From: an uncultured Jannaschia sp.
GTDB taxonomy: Bacteria; Pseudomonadota; Alphaproteobacteria; Rhodobacterales; Rhodobacteraceae
DNA: 50,245 nt
Assembly (NCBI RefSeq): GCF_947494055.1
Contig: NZ_CANLTR010000025.1
Span: 1 to 50,245 of the forward strand
Reading direction: 5' to 3'
This document shows positions 1 through 8,022 of this stretch, piece by piece. Below the pieces are notes generated by a model. The model saw only the letters and a list, made by a program, of their open reading frames with translations, ran no database searches and was not told the origin of the DNA. The position numbers and the translations under genes were made by a program. The first letter of the stretch is position 1; every line of letters begins with the position of its first letter.

Positions 1-90
1 GCGCGCCGCAACGCTCATCAGGTGGCCGGGCGTCGAGAGCACCTTTCTGTTCGTCATAGCTACTGCCTTGCAAACCACTTCTGCGACTTG

Positions 91-104
91 CATACGTTCG
101 TATG
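91..104. promoter_or_regulatory. Palindromic operator candidate upstream of the dienelactone hydrolase
   Basis: CATACGTTCGTATG is a perfect inverted repeat with 6-base arms around TT, and is followed by a second small palindrome (GTATATAC). It lies 63 bases upstream of the hydrolase start. The form resembles TetR-family operators; no regulator gene is visible beside it. Confidence 0.4.
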
Positions 105-167
105 TATATACGGGTCAATGCCGGGCATCGAGGCCGCCCCTCAACCGGACCCTCCGGAGGCCAAACG

Positions 168-908
168 ATGGCGCACGAGCAGATCACGGTCCACGCACGC
201 GACGGCAACTGCACGACGCACGTCCTTACCGCCAAGGACGGCAAAGGCGGGCCCGCTATCCTGTTCTACTTCGACGCAGGCGGCATTCGTCCGGTTGTCA
301 TCGACATGGCCCAACGGCTCGCAGACGCGGGCTACGTCGTTTTCGTCCCGGATCTATTCTATCGCCATGGTGCCTATGGTCCATTGGTTCCGGCGGAGGT
401 CTTGGCCGGCGATGTCGCCGCGATCCTCGGCCCACTCATGGCATCGACCGGCAACGCCATCGCGGCTGAGGATACCGCACCTATCCTGTCCTGCGCCGAC
501 GCGCGATCCGACGTGCGTGGGACGAAGATCGGCACGATCGGTTTCTGCATGGGAGGCGGGATGGCCATTGCAACGGCAGGAACCTACCCTGACAGGGTCG
601 CCGCGGCTGCGAGCTTCCACGGGGGCGGCCTGGCATCCGACGCACCAGATAGCCCGCACCTCTGCGCCTCGAAACTGCATGCAGAACTCTATATCGCGGC
701 AGCCGAGGCCGACGAGTTCTATCCGCCCGCCATGGCTGACAACTTCCAGTCCGCCTTGCACGCGGCGGGCGTGACCTACACGCACGAAACCTATTCGGCC
801 GGCCACGGATGGATGAAGCCGGACTTCCCCAGCTACGACGAAGCGGCGGCCGAGCGGGGTTGGAGAGAGATGATTTCGTTCTTCGACCGCTTGCTGAAAG
901 CCCGATAG
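168..908 (+). CDS. Dienelactone hydrolase family protein
   Basis: This 246-residue cytoplasmic alpha/beta hydrolase belongs to the dienelactone hydrolase family, whose members hydrolyse cyclic enol-lactones or related esters with a Cys-Asp-His triad. The nucleophile elbow GFCMGGG carries the family cysteine, an Asp follows in AEADEFYPP, and the His is in SAGHGWMKPD near the end. The ATG at 168 is chosen over the upstream in-frame ATG at 102 because a ccggagg ribosome-binding site lies 9 bases before it and homology starts there. The gene stands alone, with a palindrome at 91-104 upstream and a decayed insertion sequence downstream. The substrate is unknown; the family assignment is firm. Confidence 0.88.
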   Translation: MAHEQITVHARDGNCTTHVLTAKDGKGGPAILFYFDAGGIRPVVIDMAQRLADAGYVVFVPDLFYRHGAYGPLVPAEVLAGDVAAILGPLMASTGNAIAAEDTAPILSCADARSDVRGTKIGTIGFCMGGGMAIATAGTYPDRVAAAASFHGGGLASDAPDSPHLCASKLHAELYIAAAEADEFYPPAMADNFQSALHAAGVTYTHETYSAGHGWMKPDFPSYDEAAAERGWREMISFFDRLLKAR

Positions 909-1205
909 TTCAGGTCCAGAGACATGCAGGCACCACAGCCGCCATTCGTCCGTTGCGCTTCATCGATCAATAAGGGCTGAAATCGGACCTCCACGCGATG
1001 CAAGGTTCATGATGGCTCTGTTGCGCAAATCTCCTGACGGGCGGACTTCCCCTTCCCCCGTTTAACGTCAGCCGACAGGCTGCGTGGCGGGGATGCCGAG
1101 TGAGGTGAAGCGGTTGAGGCTGGCGATGCGGACTTGGAGCTCGGCGGTCTGGCGGTCGAAGTCTCGGGCGGCGAGCCTTTGGCCGAGAAGCTTCATGCAG
1201 TTCAT

Positions 1206-1246
1206 CCATTGGCCGGCAGGGCATTGCGAAGCAATGTCCCGAAAGG
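1206..1246 (-). repeat. 41-nt hairpin insertion 1 in the transposase
   Basis: This block interrupts the frame between the codons for IETK and MNCMKLL. It is centred on a perfect hairpin CATTGC-N3-GCAATG (1222-1236). Read on the minus strand it matches the block at 2075-2115 read on the plus strand at 33 of 40 positions. Confidence 0.75.
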
Positions 1247-1260
1247 CTTGGTCTCGATGC

Positions 1261-1296
1261 GGATGCGGATGCGGATGCGGATGCGGATGCGGATGC
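1261..1296 (+). repeat. (GGATGC)6 hexanucleotide tandem repeat
   Basis: Six perfect GGATGC units are flanked by degenerate units (cgatgc before, ggctgc after). They sit inside the dead transposase, at the codons for HRRSR, where they would encode (Ile-Arg)n in the transposase frame. This looks like slippage expansion of a single ATCCGC motif. Confidence 0.9.
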
Positions 1297-1674
1297 GGCT
1301 GCGGCGGTGGTAGCCACTCCATCGGCGCCAAGCGTCCTGCCGAAGCGCTTGATGGCGCGCAGGGCCTCGTTCCTCGGTGCAGCTCCGGGGCTGTCTTTCT
1401 TCCAGGGCTTCGCGTCGCGACGCGGCGGGATGATCGCCTCGGCGGCCTGGGACGCGATGGCGTCGCGGCAGGCGCGGCCATCATAGGCGCCGTCGGCGGT
1501 CACCGACGCGATCGGCTCGCCCGTGGGGATCTGCGACAGCAGACCGGGCAGCATCGGCGCGTCGCCGACGCCGTTCCCGGTGATCTCGACGGCTCGGACT
1601 TCCAGCGTCGCCTCGTCCACCGCCAAGTGCACCTTGCGCCACACGCGGCGCTTGGCCCCGCCATGCTTGCGTGC

Positions 1675-1726
1675 ATGCCGTGCTGCGGGCTTACGCGGCC
1701 CCGTATGGGGCCACGGTCCCTGCGCA
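1675..1726 (-). repeat. Hairpin insertion 4 in the transposase
   Basis: A 52-nt stretch replaces about 9 expected nucleotides between GIKVRGEG and ARKHGGAKRR, a net gain of about 43 nt. It contains the perfect hairpin GGCCCC-GTAT-GGGGCC at 1697-1712. Exact ends are uncertain. Confidence 0.6.
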
Positions 1727-1840
1727 CCCTTCGCCCCGGACCTTGATACCGGTGCTGTCGATCAGGAGATGCAGCGGCCCACCCGATCCCCGGTAGGGCA
1801 GTTGCACGGCCAGGGTCTTCTAGCGCCGGCACAGCGTCGA

Positions 1841-1888
1841 GACTGAGGAGGATCAGCGAGCCTTCCAGTGGAAGGATCGCCCGACGAA
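1841..1888 (-). repeat. Hairpin insertion 3 in the transposase
   Basis: A 48-nt stretch replaces about 6 expected nucleotides between DWPVP and STLCRR, a net gain of about 42 nt. It holds the perfect hairpin CCTTCC-AGT-GGAAGG at 1861-1875 and brings an in-frame stop. Confidence 0.6.
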
Positions 1889-2074
1889 GGGCACCGGCCA
1901 ATCGAGGCCCGCAAGCCGCAGCAGGCTCGCCACGAAGCCCGTCGTCTGGCGCAGCGGGAGCCCAAATAGGACCTTGATCGTCAGGCACGCCTGGATCGCC
2001 GCGTCCGAGAAAGTCTGCTGACGGCCGCGCTTGCCCGACGGTGCCGCATGCCAGTCCATGTCCGGGTCGAACCA

Positions 2075-2115
2075 ACCTTTCGTGACATTGCTGCGCAATG
2101 CACTGTCGGTCAGCG
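2075..2115 (+). repeat. 41-nt hairpin insertion 2 in the transposase
   Basis: This block splits GSLTV from WFDPDM. It is centred on CATTGC-TGC-GCAATG (2086-2100), is homologous to the block at 1206-1246, and lies in the opposite orientation. Confidence 0.75.
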
Positions 2116-2265
2116 GACGGTCAGCGACCCCCGCGCTCGTAGCGATGCGTCGTAGCTGGACCAGTTCAGGGTGCGATAGCGGGTGGGCGCAGGTTTGGAC
2201 ATGCCGCTCAGCTATGTCGCCGGACTCGCGATGTGAATCCCAGGCAGGCTTTGCGCAACAAGGCC

Positions 2266-2521
2266 CATCGGAATCCCTTGTCCTGGCGGATATCCGCGTG
2301 AGCGACCTCGCCGAGAACAACTTCGTCCTGAACGAGACCCTTCTCACCTGACCGTTCCCGTTCGAGGGGGTCAGCGCGCGGAGGCGTTCGCTTCAAGCAC
2401 ATCGAGTGCAATGGTCGCTGGCGCGATGTTCTGGCGGGCAATTGAGTGCGACAGGCCCGATGCCTCTCCTGAGGTATCGGGCCAGGTTACCAGACTTGCA
2501 TATGCTGCCTGCCTGGCGAGG
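2266..2521. other. Region between the decayed IS and the hydrolase
   Basis: A 24-codon plus-strand tail (LADIRVSDLAENNFVLNETL, stop at 2351) directly abuts the IS end and may be the 3' end of a gene cut by it; the family cannot be told. The rest holds no supported feature. Confidence 0.3.
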
Positions 2522-3511
2522 CTATGCGCCATCCCTTACGAAGGCCAGCAGGTCGGGGTTGATGACCTCGGCATGGGTCGTGAGCATTCCGTGTGGATAG
2601 CCCTCGTAGACCTTCAGCGTGCCGTTCGGCAGCAATTCCGAGGACAACATCGCCGAGTTGCCGATCGGAACGATCTGGTCGTCGTCGCCGTGCATCACGA
2701 GCGTCGGGACCGAGATCGCTTTCAGATCCTCGGTCTGATCGGTTTCGGAGAAGGCCTCGATGCCGTCGTAATGGGCTTTCGCGCTGCCCACCATGCCCTG
2801 GCGCCACCAGTTCTGGATCACGCCGGGATAGATGGTCGCGCCGTCCCGGTTGAAGCCGTAGAATGGGCCCGAAGCGACATCGAGGTACAGTTGCGCGCGG
2901 TTTCCGGCGACACCCTCGCGGAACCCGTCGAAGGTCTCGATCGGCAACCCGCCGGGATAGGCTTCGGTCTTCAGCATGATGGGCGGGACGGCGCTGACGA
3001 GGATCGCCTTGGCGACCCGTCCGGCCGGCTCGCCGTGACGGGCGACGTAGCGCGCGACTTCGCCGCCCCCGGTCGAATGGCCAATATGCACCGCGTCGCG
3101 AAGGTCCAGATGCTCGACGACCGCGAAGGCATCGGACGCGTAATGGTCCATGTCGTGCCCCTCGCTCACCTGGGCGGACCGGCCGTGGCCGCGCCGGTCG
3201 TGAGCGATAACGCGGAAGCCGTTATGCAGGAAGAACAGCATTTGCGCGTCCCAGTCGTCGCTGGAAAGCGGCCAGCCGTGATGGAACATGATCGGCTGGG
3301 CTTCCTTCGGACCCCAATCCTTGTAGAAGATTTCGGTGCCGTCTTCGGTCGTGACATAGGCCATGGTGAAAGGTCCTTCCGTTTCCAGGTGTGTGGCGGC
3401 TCCCGCCAGTCCGGGCATCGCGGCGAACGTGCCCATGGCGAGCCCGAGTTCGATGAAATCGCGGCGGTTCGGCAGGAAGCTGGTGTTGCGCGGGACTTCG
3501 TTCGCGGACAT
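2522..3511 (-). CDS. Tat-exported alpha/beta hydrolase, non-heme chloroperoxidase-like
   Basis: The 329-residue protein has a twin-arginine signal ([13 protein letters not shown] at about residues 16-28, then a hydrophobic stretch ending near AGAATHLE), so it is probably exported folded. The mature part is an alpha/beta hydrolase of the chloroperoxidase/arylesterase type: [10 protein letters not shown] oxyanion region, nucleophile elbow GHSTGGG, acid in HGDDDQIVP, His in GYPHGML. The ATG at 3511 is preferred over 3541 because cgatggaggg lies just upstream and the signal peptide starts there. A response-regulator-like box (3665-3678) and a CATAC...ATATG box (3753-3766) lie upstream. The natural substrate is unknown; halogenation is often a side activity in this family. 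Confidence 0.85.
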   Translation of the reverse strand: MSANEVPRNTSFLPNRRDFIELGLAMGTFAAMPGLAGAATHLETEGPFTMAYVTTEDGTEIFYKDWGPKEAQPIMFHHGWPLSSDDWDAQMLFFLHNGFRVIAHDRRGHGRSAQVSEGHDMDHYASDAFAVVEHLDLRDAVHIGHSTGGGEVARYVARHGEPAGRVAKAILVSAVPPIMLKTEAYPGGLPIETFDGFREGVAGNRAQLYLDVASGPFYGFNRDGATIYPGVIQNWWRQGMVGSAKAHYDGIEAFSETDQTEDLKAISVPTLVMHGDDDQIVPIGNSAMLSSELLPNGTLKVYEGYPHGMLTTHAEVINPDLLAFVRDGA

Positions 3512-3664
3512 GGGCGAACCCTCCATCGAATGTGTGGGCATCGGAGCCGGGCTTGGGTGCGGCCCGTTGCGGTTACGGCGTGCGGGCGCAGCGTCTGGAC
3601 CGTTCCGCCCTGTGGGCTCGACGGTCGGTCAAAGAGGTAACGGCAAACTCCGGCGCGCCCCAGC

Positions 3665-3678
3665 GAACCAAGGTATAC
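3665..3678 (-). promoter_or_regulatory. Putative FixJ/TodT-type box 1
   Basis: On the minus strand this reads GTATACCTTGGTTC and matches the ATACC-WW-GGTTY pattern found at 7014, 12165 and 12639. It lies 154 bases upstream of the hydrolase start at 3511. Confidence 0.45.
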
Positions 3679-3752
3679 GGCTTCGGCGCCGGCGGGGCCG
3701 GACCTCGGCGTCTTTCCACGGATCTCCTGCAGGACACGGACCGAAACGTCGG

Positions 3753-3766
3753 CATACTTTGATATG
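3753..3766. promoter_or_regulatory. CATACTTTGATATG box, copy A
   Basis: Near-palindrome CATACTTTGATATG in the divergent region between the hydrolase (3511) and pirin (4085). It differs by one base from the copy at 3949-3962. Function unknown. Confidence 0.35.
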
Positions 3767-3948
3767 GCGGGCCAGTCGCGGCACGGCTTTCGACACTCGG
3801 CCGACGGCGCCCCGAGACGTGGCCTCGGCCCGGGGTTTCCGAACCCGACCCGTGGGTCGGGGCCCCGCGGGGTCGAGCCTTCGCCGCCCGCGACGGCGAA
3901 TCGTGCGCGACAGACGTTTCGGAAGGGAACCTCAGCCGACCCGCCGAT

Positions 3949-3962
3949 CATACTTCGATATG
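3949..3962. promoter_or_regulatory. CATACTTCGATATG box, copy B
   Basis: It lies within the larger inverted repeat ATCATA-N6-TATGAT (3947-3964), 123 bases upstream of the pirin start. It shares 13 of 14 bases with copy A. Confidence 0.4.
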
Positions 3963-4084
3963 ATGGCTTGCCGCCCACGAATGGTTCTAGGCTTGCCGCG
4001 AACGATGTGAAGCCAACGCCCCGAGACGCCCTCGACGGCACAGAGGGGCGGTCGGTTCGGACGCGATGCGAAAGAGGAGCGAGA

Positions 4085-5047
4085 ATGAGCTGGAGCCCAT
4101 GCCCCGACCCCAAGCTCGGGAGCCGCGCGGATGTCGATGCGGTGGACATCCTGATCGTCCCGCGCGCCGTCGATCTGGGAGAGATGACGGTGCGCCGTGC
4201 CCTGCCCTCGACGAAGCGGCAGATGGTCGGTCCCTTCATCTTCTTCGACCAGATGGGGCCGGCGGAGTTCCTGACGGATCAGGGGATCGACGTGCGGCCG
4301 CACCCGCATATCAACCTCGCGACGCTGACCTATCTGTTCGAAGGCGAGATCCTGCATCGCGACAGTCTCGGCACCGAACAGGCGATCCAGCCGGGCGCCG
4401 TCAACTGGATGCGGGCGGGCCGCGGGATCGTCCATTCCGAACGGACGAGCGCGACGCGAAGGCGCGACGGCCAGCGGCTCTTCGGGATACAGACCTGGAT
4501 GGCGCTGCCGGAGGATCAGGAGGAGGACGACCCGGCCTTCCTGCATCACGGTGCCGAGGCCTTGCCGAACGTGGATGTCGACGGAGTGACCGCACGGCTG
4601 ATCGCCGGGCGCGCCTTCGGGGAGACGTCGCCACTGGTGACGGCGTCGGAGACCCTTTACGCCGATGTCGGGCTCGCCGCCGGCCGGACGATGCCGATCG
4701 ACCCGGATTACGAGGAGCGCGCCCTCTACACGATCTCGGGCGAAATCGAGATCGGCGGCGACCGCTTCGGTCCGGCGCAACTTCTGGTGCTGCGCCCCGG
4801 CGACCCGATCACGGTCCGGGCGACGAACAATGCCCGCTTCATGCTCTTCGGCGGCGCGCCGATGGGGGGGCCGCGTTACATCTGGTGGAACTTCGTCTCG
4901 TCCCGCCGCGAGCGGATCGAGGCGGCGAAGGAAGAATGGGCCCGCGGGCGCTTCGACACGGTGCCGGGCGACGAGGCCGACTTCATTCCGCTGCCGCAAA
5001 GCATCGGCAAGCCGAAACGCGCGACGGGCGGCGTCTTCTACCCTTGA
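4085..5047 (+). CDS. Pirin family protein
   Basis: A 320-residue bicupin of the pirin family. The N-terminal cupin carries the metal-site region RPHPHINLATLTYLFEGE and the later GRGIVHSERTS, with His/Glu ligands as in iron-binding pirins that show quercetinase activity. The C-terminal cupin region holds the family signature GGAPMGGPRYIWWNFVSS. The ATG at 4085 follows aaagaggagcgag and begins MSWSPCPDP, typical of pirins; the longer upstream frame is not supported. It is followed by the cNMP/flavoprotein gene 75 bases downstream on the same strand. Context with MhqO/MhqD-like genes fits quinone or flavonoid handling, but that is inference. Confidence 0.9.
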   Translation: MSWSPCPDPKLGSRADVDAVDILIVPRAVDLGEMTVRRALPSTKRQMVGPFIFFDQMGPAEFLTDQGIDVRPHPHINLATLTYLFEGEILHRDSLGTEQAIQPGAVNWMRAGRGIVHSERTSATRRRDGQRLFGIQTWMALPEDQEEDDPAFLHHGAEALPNVDVDGVTARLIAGRAFGETSPLVTASETLYADVGLAAGRTMPIDPDYEERALYTISGEIEIGGDRFGPAQLLVLRPGDPITVRATNNARFMLFGGAPMGGPRYIWWNFVSSRRERIEAAKEEWARGRFDTVPGDEADFIPLPQSIGKPKRATGGVFYP

Positions 5048-5122
5048 GCCTGGAAGCGCGGCAGGGTCCGAACCCGCGCCGATCTGCCGGCCCTCGCCAA
5101 AGCGCAAACCAGGGAACGGATC

Positions 5123-6856
5123 GTGGTGACGATGGACGAGATGCAGCACGAGGCCGGTTCCGACGCGGCGGACGCATTCGGGGGCCGGCAGGCCCAGGCC
5201 TTCCCGACCCTCACCGCCGATGAGATCATGCGCCTGGCCCGGTTCGGCGCGACGCAGACGTTCGGCGCCGGGGAAGCCCTGTACCGGGCCGGCGAGACCG
5301 GGCATGGCCTGGTGATCCTCCAGCGGGGCAGCGTGACCATTTCCCACGCCGATCCGTCCGGCGTCAGGACACAGATCGCCAGCCAGACGGTCGGCACCTT
5401 CCTCGGCGAGATCGCGCAGATTTCGGGGCGGCCATCGCTGGTGGATGCCACCGCCGATGACGACGTGCAGGCCCTCGTCATCGCGCCCGATCGCCTCAGG
5501 GCCCTGCTGATCGCGGAGGCGGAGATCGGCGAGCGCATCATGCGCGCCCTGATCCTGCGACGGGTGAACCTCCTGCGGTCCAGCATCGGCGGTCCGATCA
5601 TCCTCGGAACCGCCGGGGATGGCCGCATATTGCGGCTCGAGGGGTTTCTCGCGCGCAACGGGCATCCGCATCAGCGCCTCGATCCCGCGGACGACTCGGG
5701 CGCGGCTGCGCTGATCGAACGGTTCGAGCTCTGCGAGGGGGAACTCCCCATCGTCATCTGTCCGGGCGGACAGATCCTGCGCAACCCGACCGAGACGGAA
5801 CTGGCCCGCTGCCTCGGGATCGGCGGGACGATCGACGAGACCCGGACCTACGACGTCGTGATCGTCGGGGCCGGACCGGCCGGACTGGCCGCCTCGGTCT
5901 ATGCCGCCTCCGAGGGATTGTCGGTGCTGATGCTGGATTGCCGGTCCTTCGGTGGCCAGGCCGGTGCCTCCGCGCGGATCGAGAACTATCTCGGCTTCCC
6001 CACGGGGATCAGCGGCATGGCGTTGATGGCCCGGGCCAAGAACCAGTCCGAGAAGTTCGGCGTGGAGTCCGCGATTCCGGAAGAGGCGGTCGTGCTGGCG
6101 TCCGGGGCCGATCCGGCCGAGGAGTTGAGCCTTCTCCTCGCGGGCGGCCACCGGGTCCGGTCCCGGGCCGTGATCGTCGCGACGGGGGCCCGGTACAGGC
6201 GCCTCGATCTGCCGGAGATGGACCGTTTCGAGGAGACCAGCATCCATTACTGGGCGTCGCCCCTGGAAGCGACGTTGTGCAAGGACGAGAATGTCGTGCT
6301 GGTCGGCGGCGGCAATTCCGCGGGCCAGGCGATCGTCTATCTCGCCGCCCATGCGGCGCGGGTCGTGGTCCTCGTTCGCGGAAGGGATCTCTCGGCCGGC
6401 ATGTCGAGCTATCTCGTCGAGCGCATCGCGGCCCTGCCGAATGTCGAAGTGCGGCCCGGGTCCCGGCTCACCGCGCTCGAAGGGACAGGCGACGCGCTGG
6501 ACGCCGTTCGCTGGCACGAGACCGATATGGACGCGGAGACGCGGTATTCCACGCGGCACGTCTTTCTCTTCATCGGGGCGGAGCCGCGAACCGAATGGCT
6601 CGCGACGTCCGGCATCCGCATGGACGCGAAGGGCTTCGTGATGACTGGCGGCGATCTCCGACCGGCCATGCCCCCCCTGCAAACCAGCCGCGGCGGCGTC
6701 TTCGCGATCGGCGACGTCCGCTCGGGTTCCACCAAGCGCGTCGCCGCGGCCGTGGGGGAGGGGGCGCAAGCCGTGGCGGCGCTCCATACCTTCCTGAAAG
6801 ACCAATCAGCCGGTCCGTCCGTCATCGCGGCATCCAATCAGGTCCGGCAGGGATGA
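5123..6856 (+). CDS. Cyclic nucleotide-binding domain fused to thioredoxin-reductase-like flavoprotein
   Basis: A 577-residue cytoplasmic protein. Residues about 30-150 form a Crp-like cyclic nucleotide-binding domain (GETGHGLVILQRGSV, GTFLGEIAQISGRPSLVDA). After a glutaredoxin-like linker (PIVICPGGQILRNPTE) comes a class II pyridine nucleotide-disulfide oxidoreductase fold: FAD motif VIVGAGPAGLAAS, GGQAG...IENYLGFPTGISG, NAD(P)H motif VGGGNSAGQA, and FAIGDVRSGSTKRVAAA. The CxxC redox pair of true thioredoxin reductases is absent, so the electron acceptor is unknown. GTG at 5123 is chosen for its spacing to agggaacgg; ATG at 5132 is possible. It probably forms an operon with pirin. Confidence 0.88.
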   Translation: MVTMDEMQHEAGSDAADAFGGRQAQAFPTLTADEIMRLARFGATQTFGAGEALYRAGETGHGLVILQRGSVTISHADPSGVRTQIASQTVGTFLGEIAQISGRPSLVDATADDDVQALVIAPDRLRALLIAEAEIGERIMRALILRRVNLLRSSIGGPIILGTAGDGRILRLEGFLARNGHPHQRLDPADDSGAAALIERFELCEGELPIVICPGGQILRNPTETELARCLGIGGTIDETRTYDVVIVGAGPAGLAASVYAASEGLSVLMLDCRSFGGQAGASARIENYLGFPTGISGMALMARAKNQSEKFGVESAIPEEAVVLASGADPAEELSLLLAGGHRVRSRAVIVATGARYRRLDLPEMDRFEETSIHYWASPLEATLCKDENVVLVGGGNSAGQAIVYLAAHAARVVVLVRGRDLSAGMSSYLVERIAALPNVEVRPGSRLTALEGTGDALDAVRWHETDMDAETRYSTRHVFLFIGAEPRTEWLATSGIRMDAKGFVMTGGDLRPAMPPLQTSRGGVFAIGDVRSGSTKRVAAAVGEGAQAVAALHTFLKDQSAGPSVIAASNQVRQG

Positions 6857-7013
6857 CCTGGCGGAGCGGCACCACGATTTCGGAGCTTGACCGGGTGGCC
6901 GCGCGTGACGGCGATCCACCCGATCGTCTCCGAGTTGATGCCGACCCGGACGACGAATATCCTTTCGGACATCCGGGCCACCTCGCGGCGGCATTCGAAG
7001 TCCGGGCCCCGAT

Positions 7014-7027
7014 CATACCAAGGTTTG
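7014..7027 (+). promoter_or_regulatory. Putative FixJ/TodT-type box 2
   Basis: CATACCAAGGTTTG lies 60 bases before the glyoxalase-family start at 7087, the same distance as the box before the receiver gene at 12579. It resembles the AAACC-AT-GGTTT boxes known for TodT and StyR regulators. Confidence 0.5.
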
Positions 7028-7086
7028 CTGGGTTCGGCACCGTTCCCCGAATACACTGACCCGAACACCAATCCCGGAGACCGCAC

Positions 7087-8022
7087 ATGCCCATCGGCGC
7101 CATTCCAGGCCTGCACCACGTTACCGCCATCTGCGGAGCGCCGCAGGCGAACCTTGATTTCTACAGCGGCTGCCTCGGTCAGCGGCTGGTCAAGAAGACG
7201 GTCAACTTCGACGCACCGGACACCTACCACCTCTATTACGGCGACGAGGCGGGTGCGCCCGGGACGATCATGACCTTCTTCCCCTTCGTCGATGCCGGGC
7301 CGGGTCGCGCCGGGCCCGGCATGGCGAGCGCCGTGGCCTACGCGGTGCCGGAGGTCGCGTTCGAAGGGTGGATGGAGAAGCTCGCCCTCGATGCGGTGGA
7401 CTTCGACGGTCCGGTCGAGCGGTTCGGCCAGCGCGTGCTCGTCCTGAGCGACCCCGACCGTGCGCCGGTGGAACTCGTCGAGAGCGATGCGGCGACGGGC
7501 GACGGGCTCGACGGCTTCCATTCCGTCACGCTCTGGGAGCGTGATCCCGACCGGACGGCCCGCCTCCTCGTCGATCATTTCGGCTATGCCGAGACGGGCC
7601 GCGAGACAGACGGCGGCGTGGAACGCCTGCGCTTCGCGACGCCCGGCGGCGGACGGGGTTCGACGCTGGACATCATCCGCTCCGACGCGCCCACGATCGC
7701 GCGCAGCGGCGCCGGCACGATCCACCACGTCGCCTTCCGGGCCGAGAACGACGAGGTCCAGCGCGCGTGGCACGAGCGGCTCGCCACGGCGGGGTTCGAC
7801 GTCACGCCGGTGATCGACCGGCAGTACTTCAACGCGATCTACTTCCGCGAGCCGGGCGGCGTCCTCTTCGAGATCGCCACCGATCCGCCCGGCTTCGCCA
7901 CTGACGAGACGCAGGACGAGATGGGGTCCGCGCTGATGCTGCCGCCGAAATACGAGGCGGCCCGTGCGAGGATCGAAAGGATGCTGCCGCCTCTGGATCC
8001 CCGGTTGCGGCGAGCCTCGTGA
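7087..8022 (+). CDS. Ring-cleaving dioxygenase of the VOC superfamily, MhqO-like
   Basis: A 311-residue protein with two vicinal-oxygen-chelate modules. The first begins with GLHHVTAI and the second with GFHSVTLW; GTIHHVAFR and GVLFEIATDPPGFA supply the expected His and Glu metal ligands. This arrangement matches MhqO/MhqE/LinE-type extradiol dioxygenases that open hydroquinone rings. The last residues overlap the start of the next gene (ATG at 8019), so the two are co-translated with an MhqD-like esterase, as in mhq operons of Bacillus. A regulatory box lies 60 bases upstream. The substrate here is inferred, not shown. Confidence 0.87.
   Translation: MPIGAIPGLHHVTAICGAPQANLDFYSGCLGQRLVKKTVNFDAPDTYHLYYGDEAGAPGTIMTFFPFVDAGPGRAGPGMASAVAYAVPEVAFEGWMEKLALDAVDFDGPVERFGQRVLVLSDPDRAPVELVESDAATGDGLDGFHSVTLWERDPDRTARLLVDHFGYAETGRETDGGVERLRFATPGGGRGSTLDIIRSDAPTIARSGAGTIHHVAFRAENDEVQRAWHERLATAGFDVTPVIDRQYFNAIYFREPGGVLFEIATDPPGFATDETQDEMGSALMLPPKYEAARARIERMLPPLDPRLRRAS

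Larger units (their letters stand above)
1068..2202 (-). pseudogene. IS5-family transposase, multiply disrupted
   Basis: The reading frame can be followed in pieces. It starts with MSKPAPTRYRTLNWSSYDA (ATG at 2202), continues with WFDPDMDWHAAPSGKRGRQQ, the RQTTGF helix region and LLIDSTGIKV, then KRRVWRKVHLAVDEATLEVR, SVTADGAYDGRACRDAI, IPPRRDAKPW and WRRWSGYHRRSR, and ends with KLLGQRLAARDFDRQ and GIPATQPVG. This is the DDE transposase of the IS5 family. Insertions at about 2075-2115, 1841-1888, 1675-1726 and 1206-1246 each shift the frame or add stops; a GGATGC expansion lies at 1261-1296; a CAG-to-TAG change is seen in the segment normally reading CRRQKTL. It cannot make an active protein. 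Confidence 0.88.
1014..2265 (-). mobile_element. Decayed IS5-family (IS903-like) insertion sequence
   Basis: Imperfect terminal inverted repeats bound the element: GGCTCTGTTGCGCAAA at 1014-1029 and, inverted, GGCCTTGTTGCGCAAA at 2250-2265 (14 of 16 identical). Between them lies one minus-strand transposase broken by four short insertions, a hexanucleotide repeat expansion and a nonsense change. No target-site duplication is seen: the flanking 9-mers gttcatgat and catcggaat differ. The element is about 1250 bp, longer than the roughly 1050 bp expected for an intact relative, and the excess is accounted for by the insertions. Confidence 0.85.

Noticed and set aside
1255-1302. GGATGC array as a possible CRISPR or iteron array
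   Set aside because: Units are 6 bp without spacers and lie inside a transposase; simple microsatellite.
3932-6805. Long minus-strand open frame of 957 codons over the pirin and flavoprotein genes
   Set aside because: It is antisense to two clear genes, rich in Arg/Gly/Pro, and without homology; a by-product of high GC.
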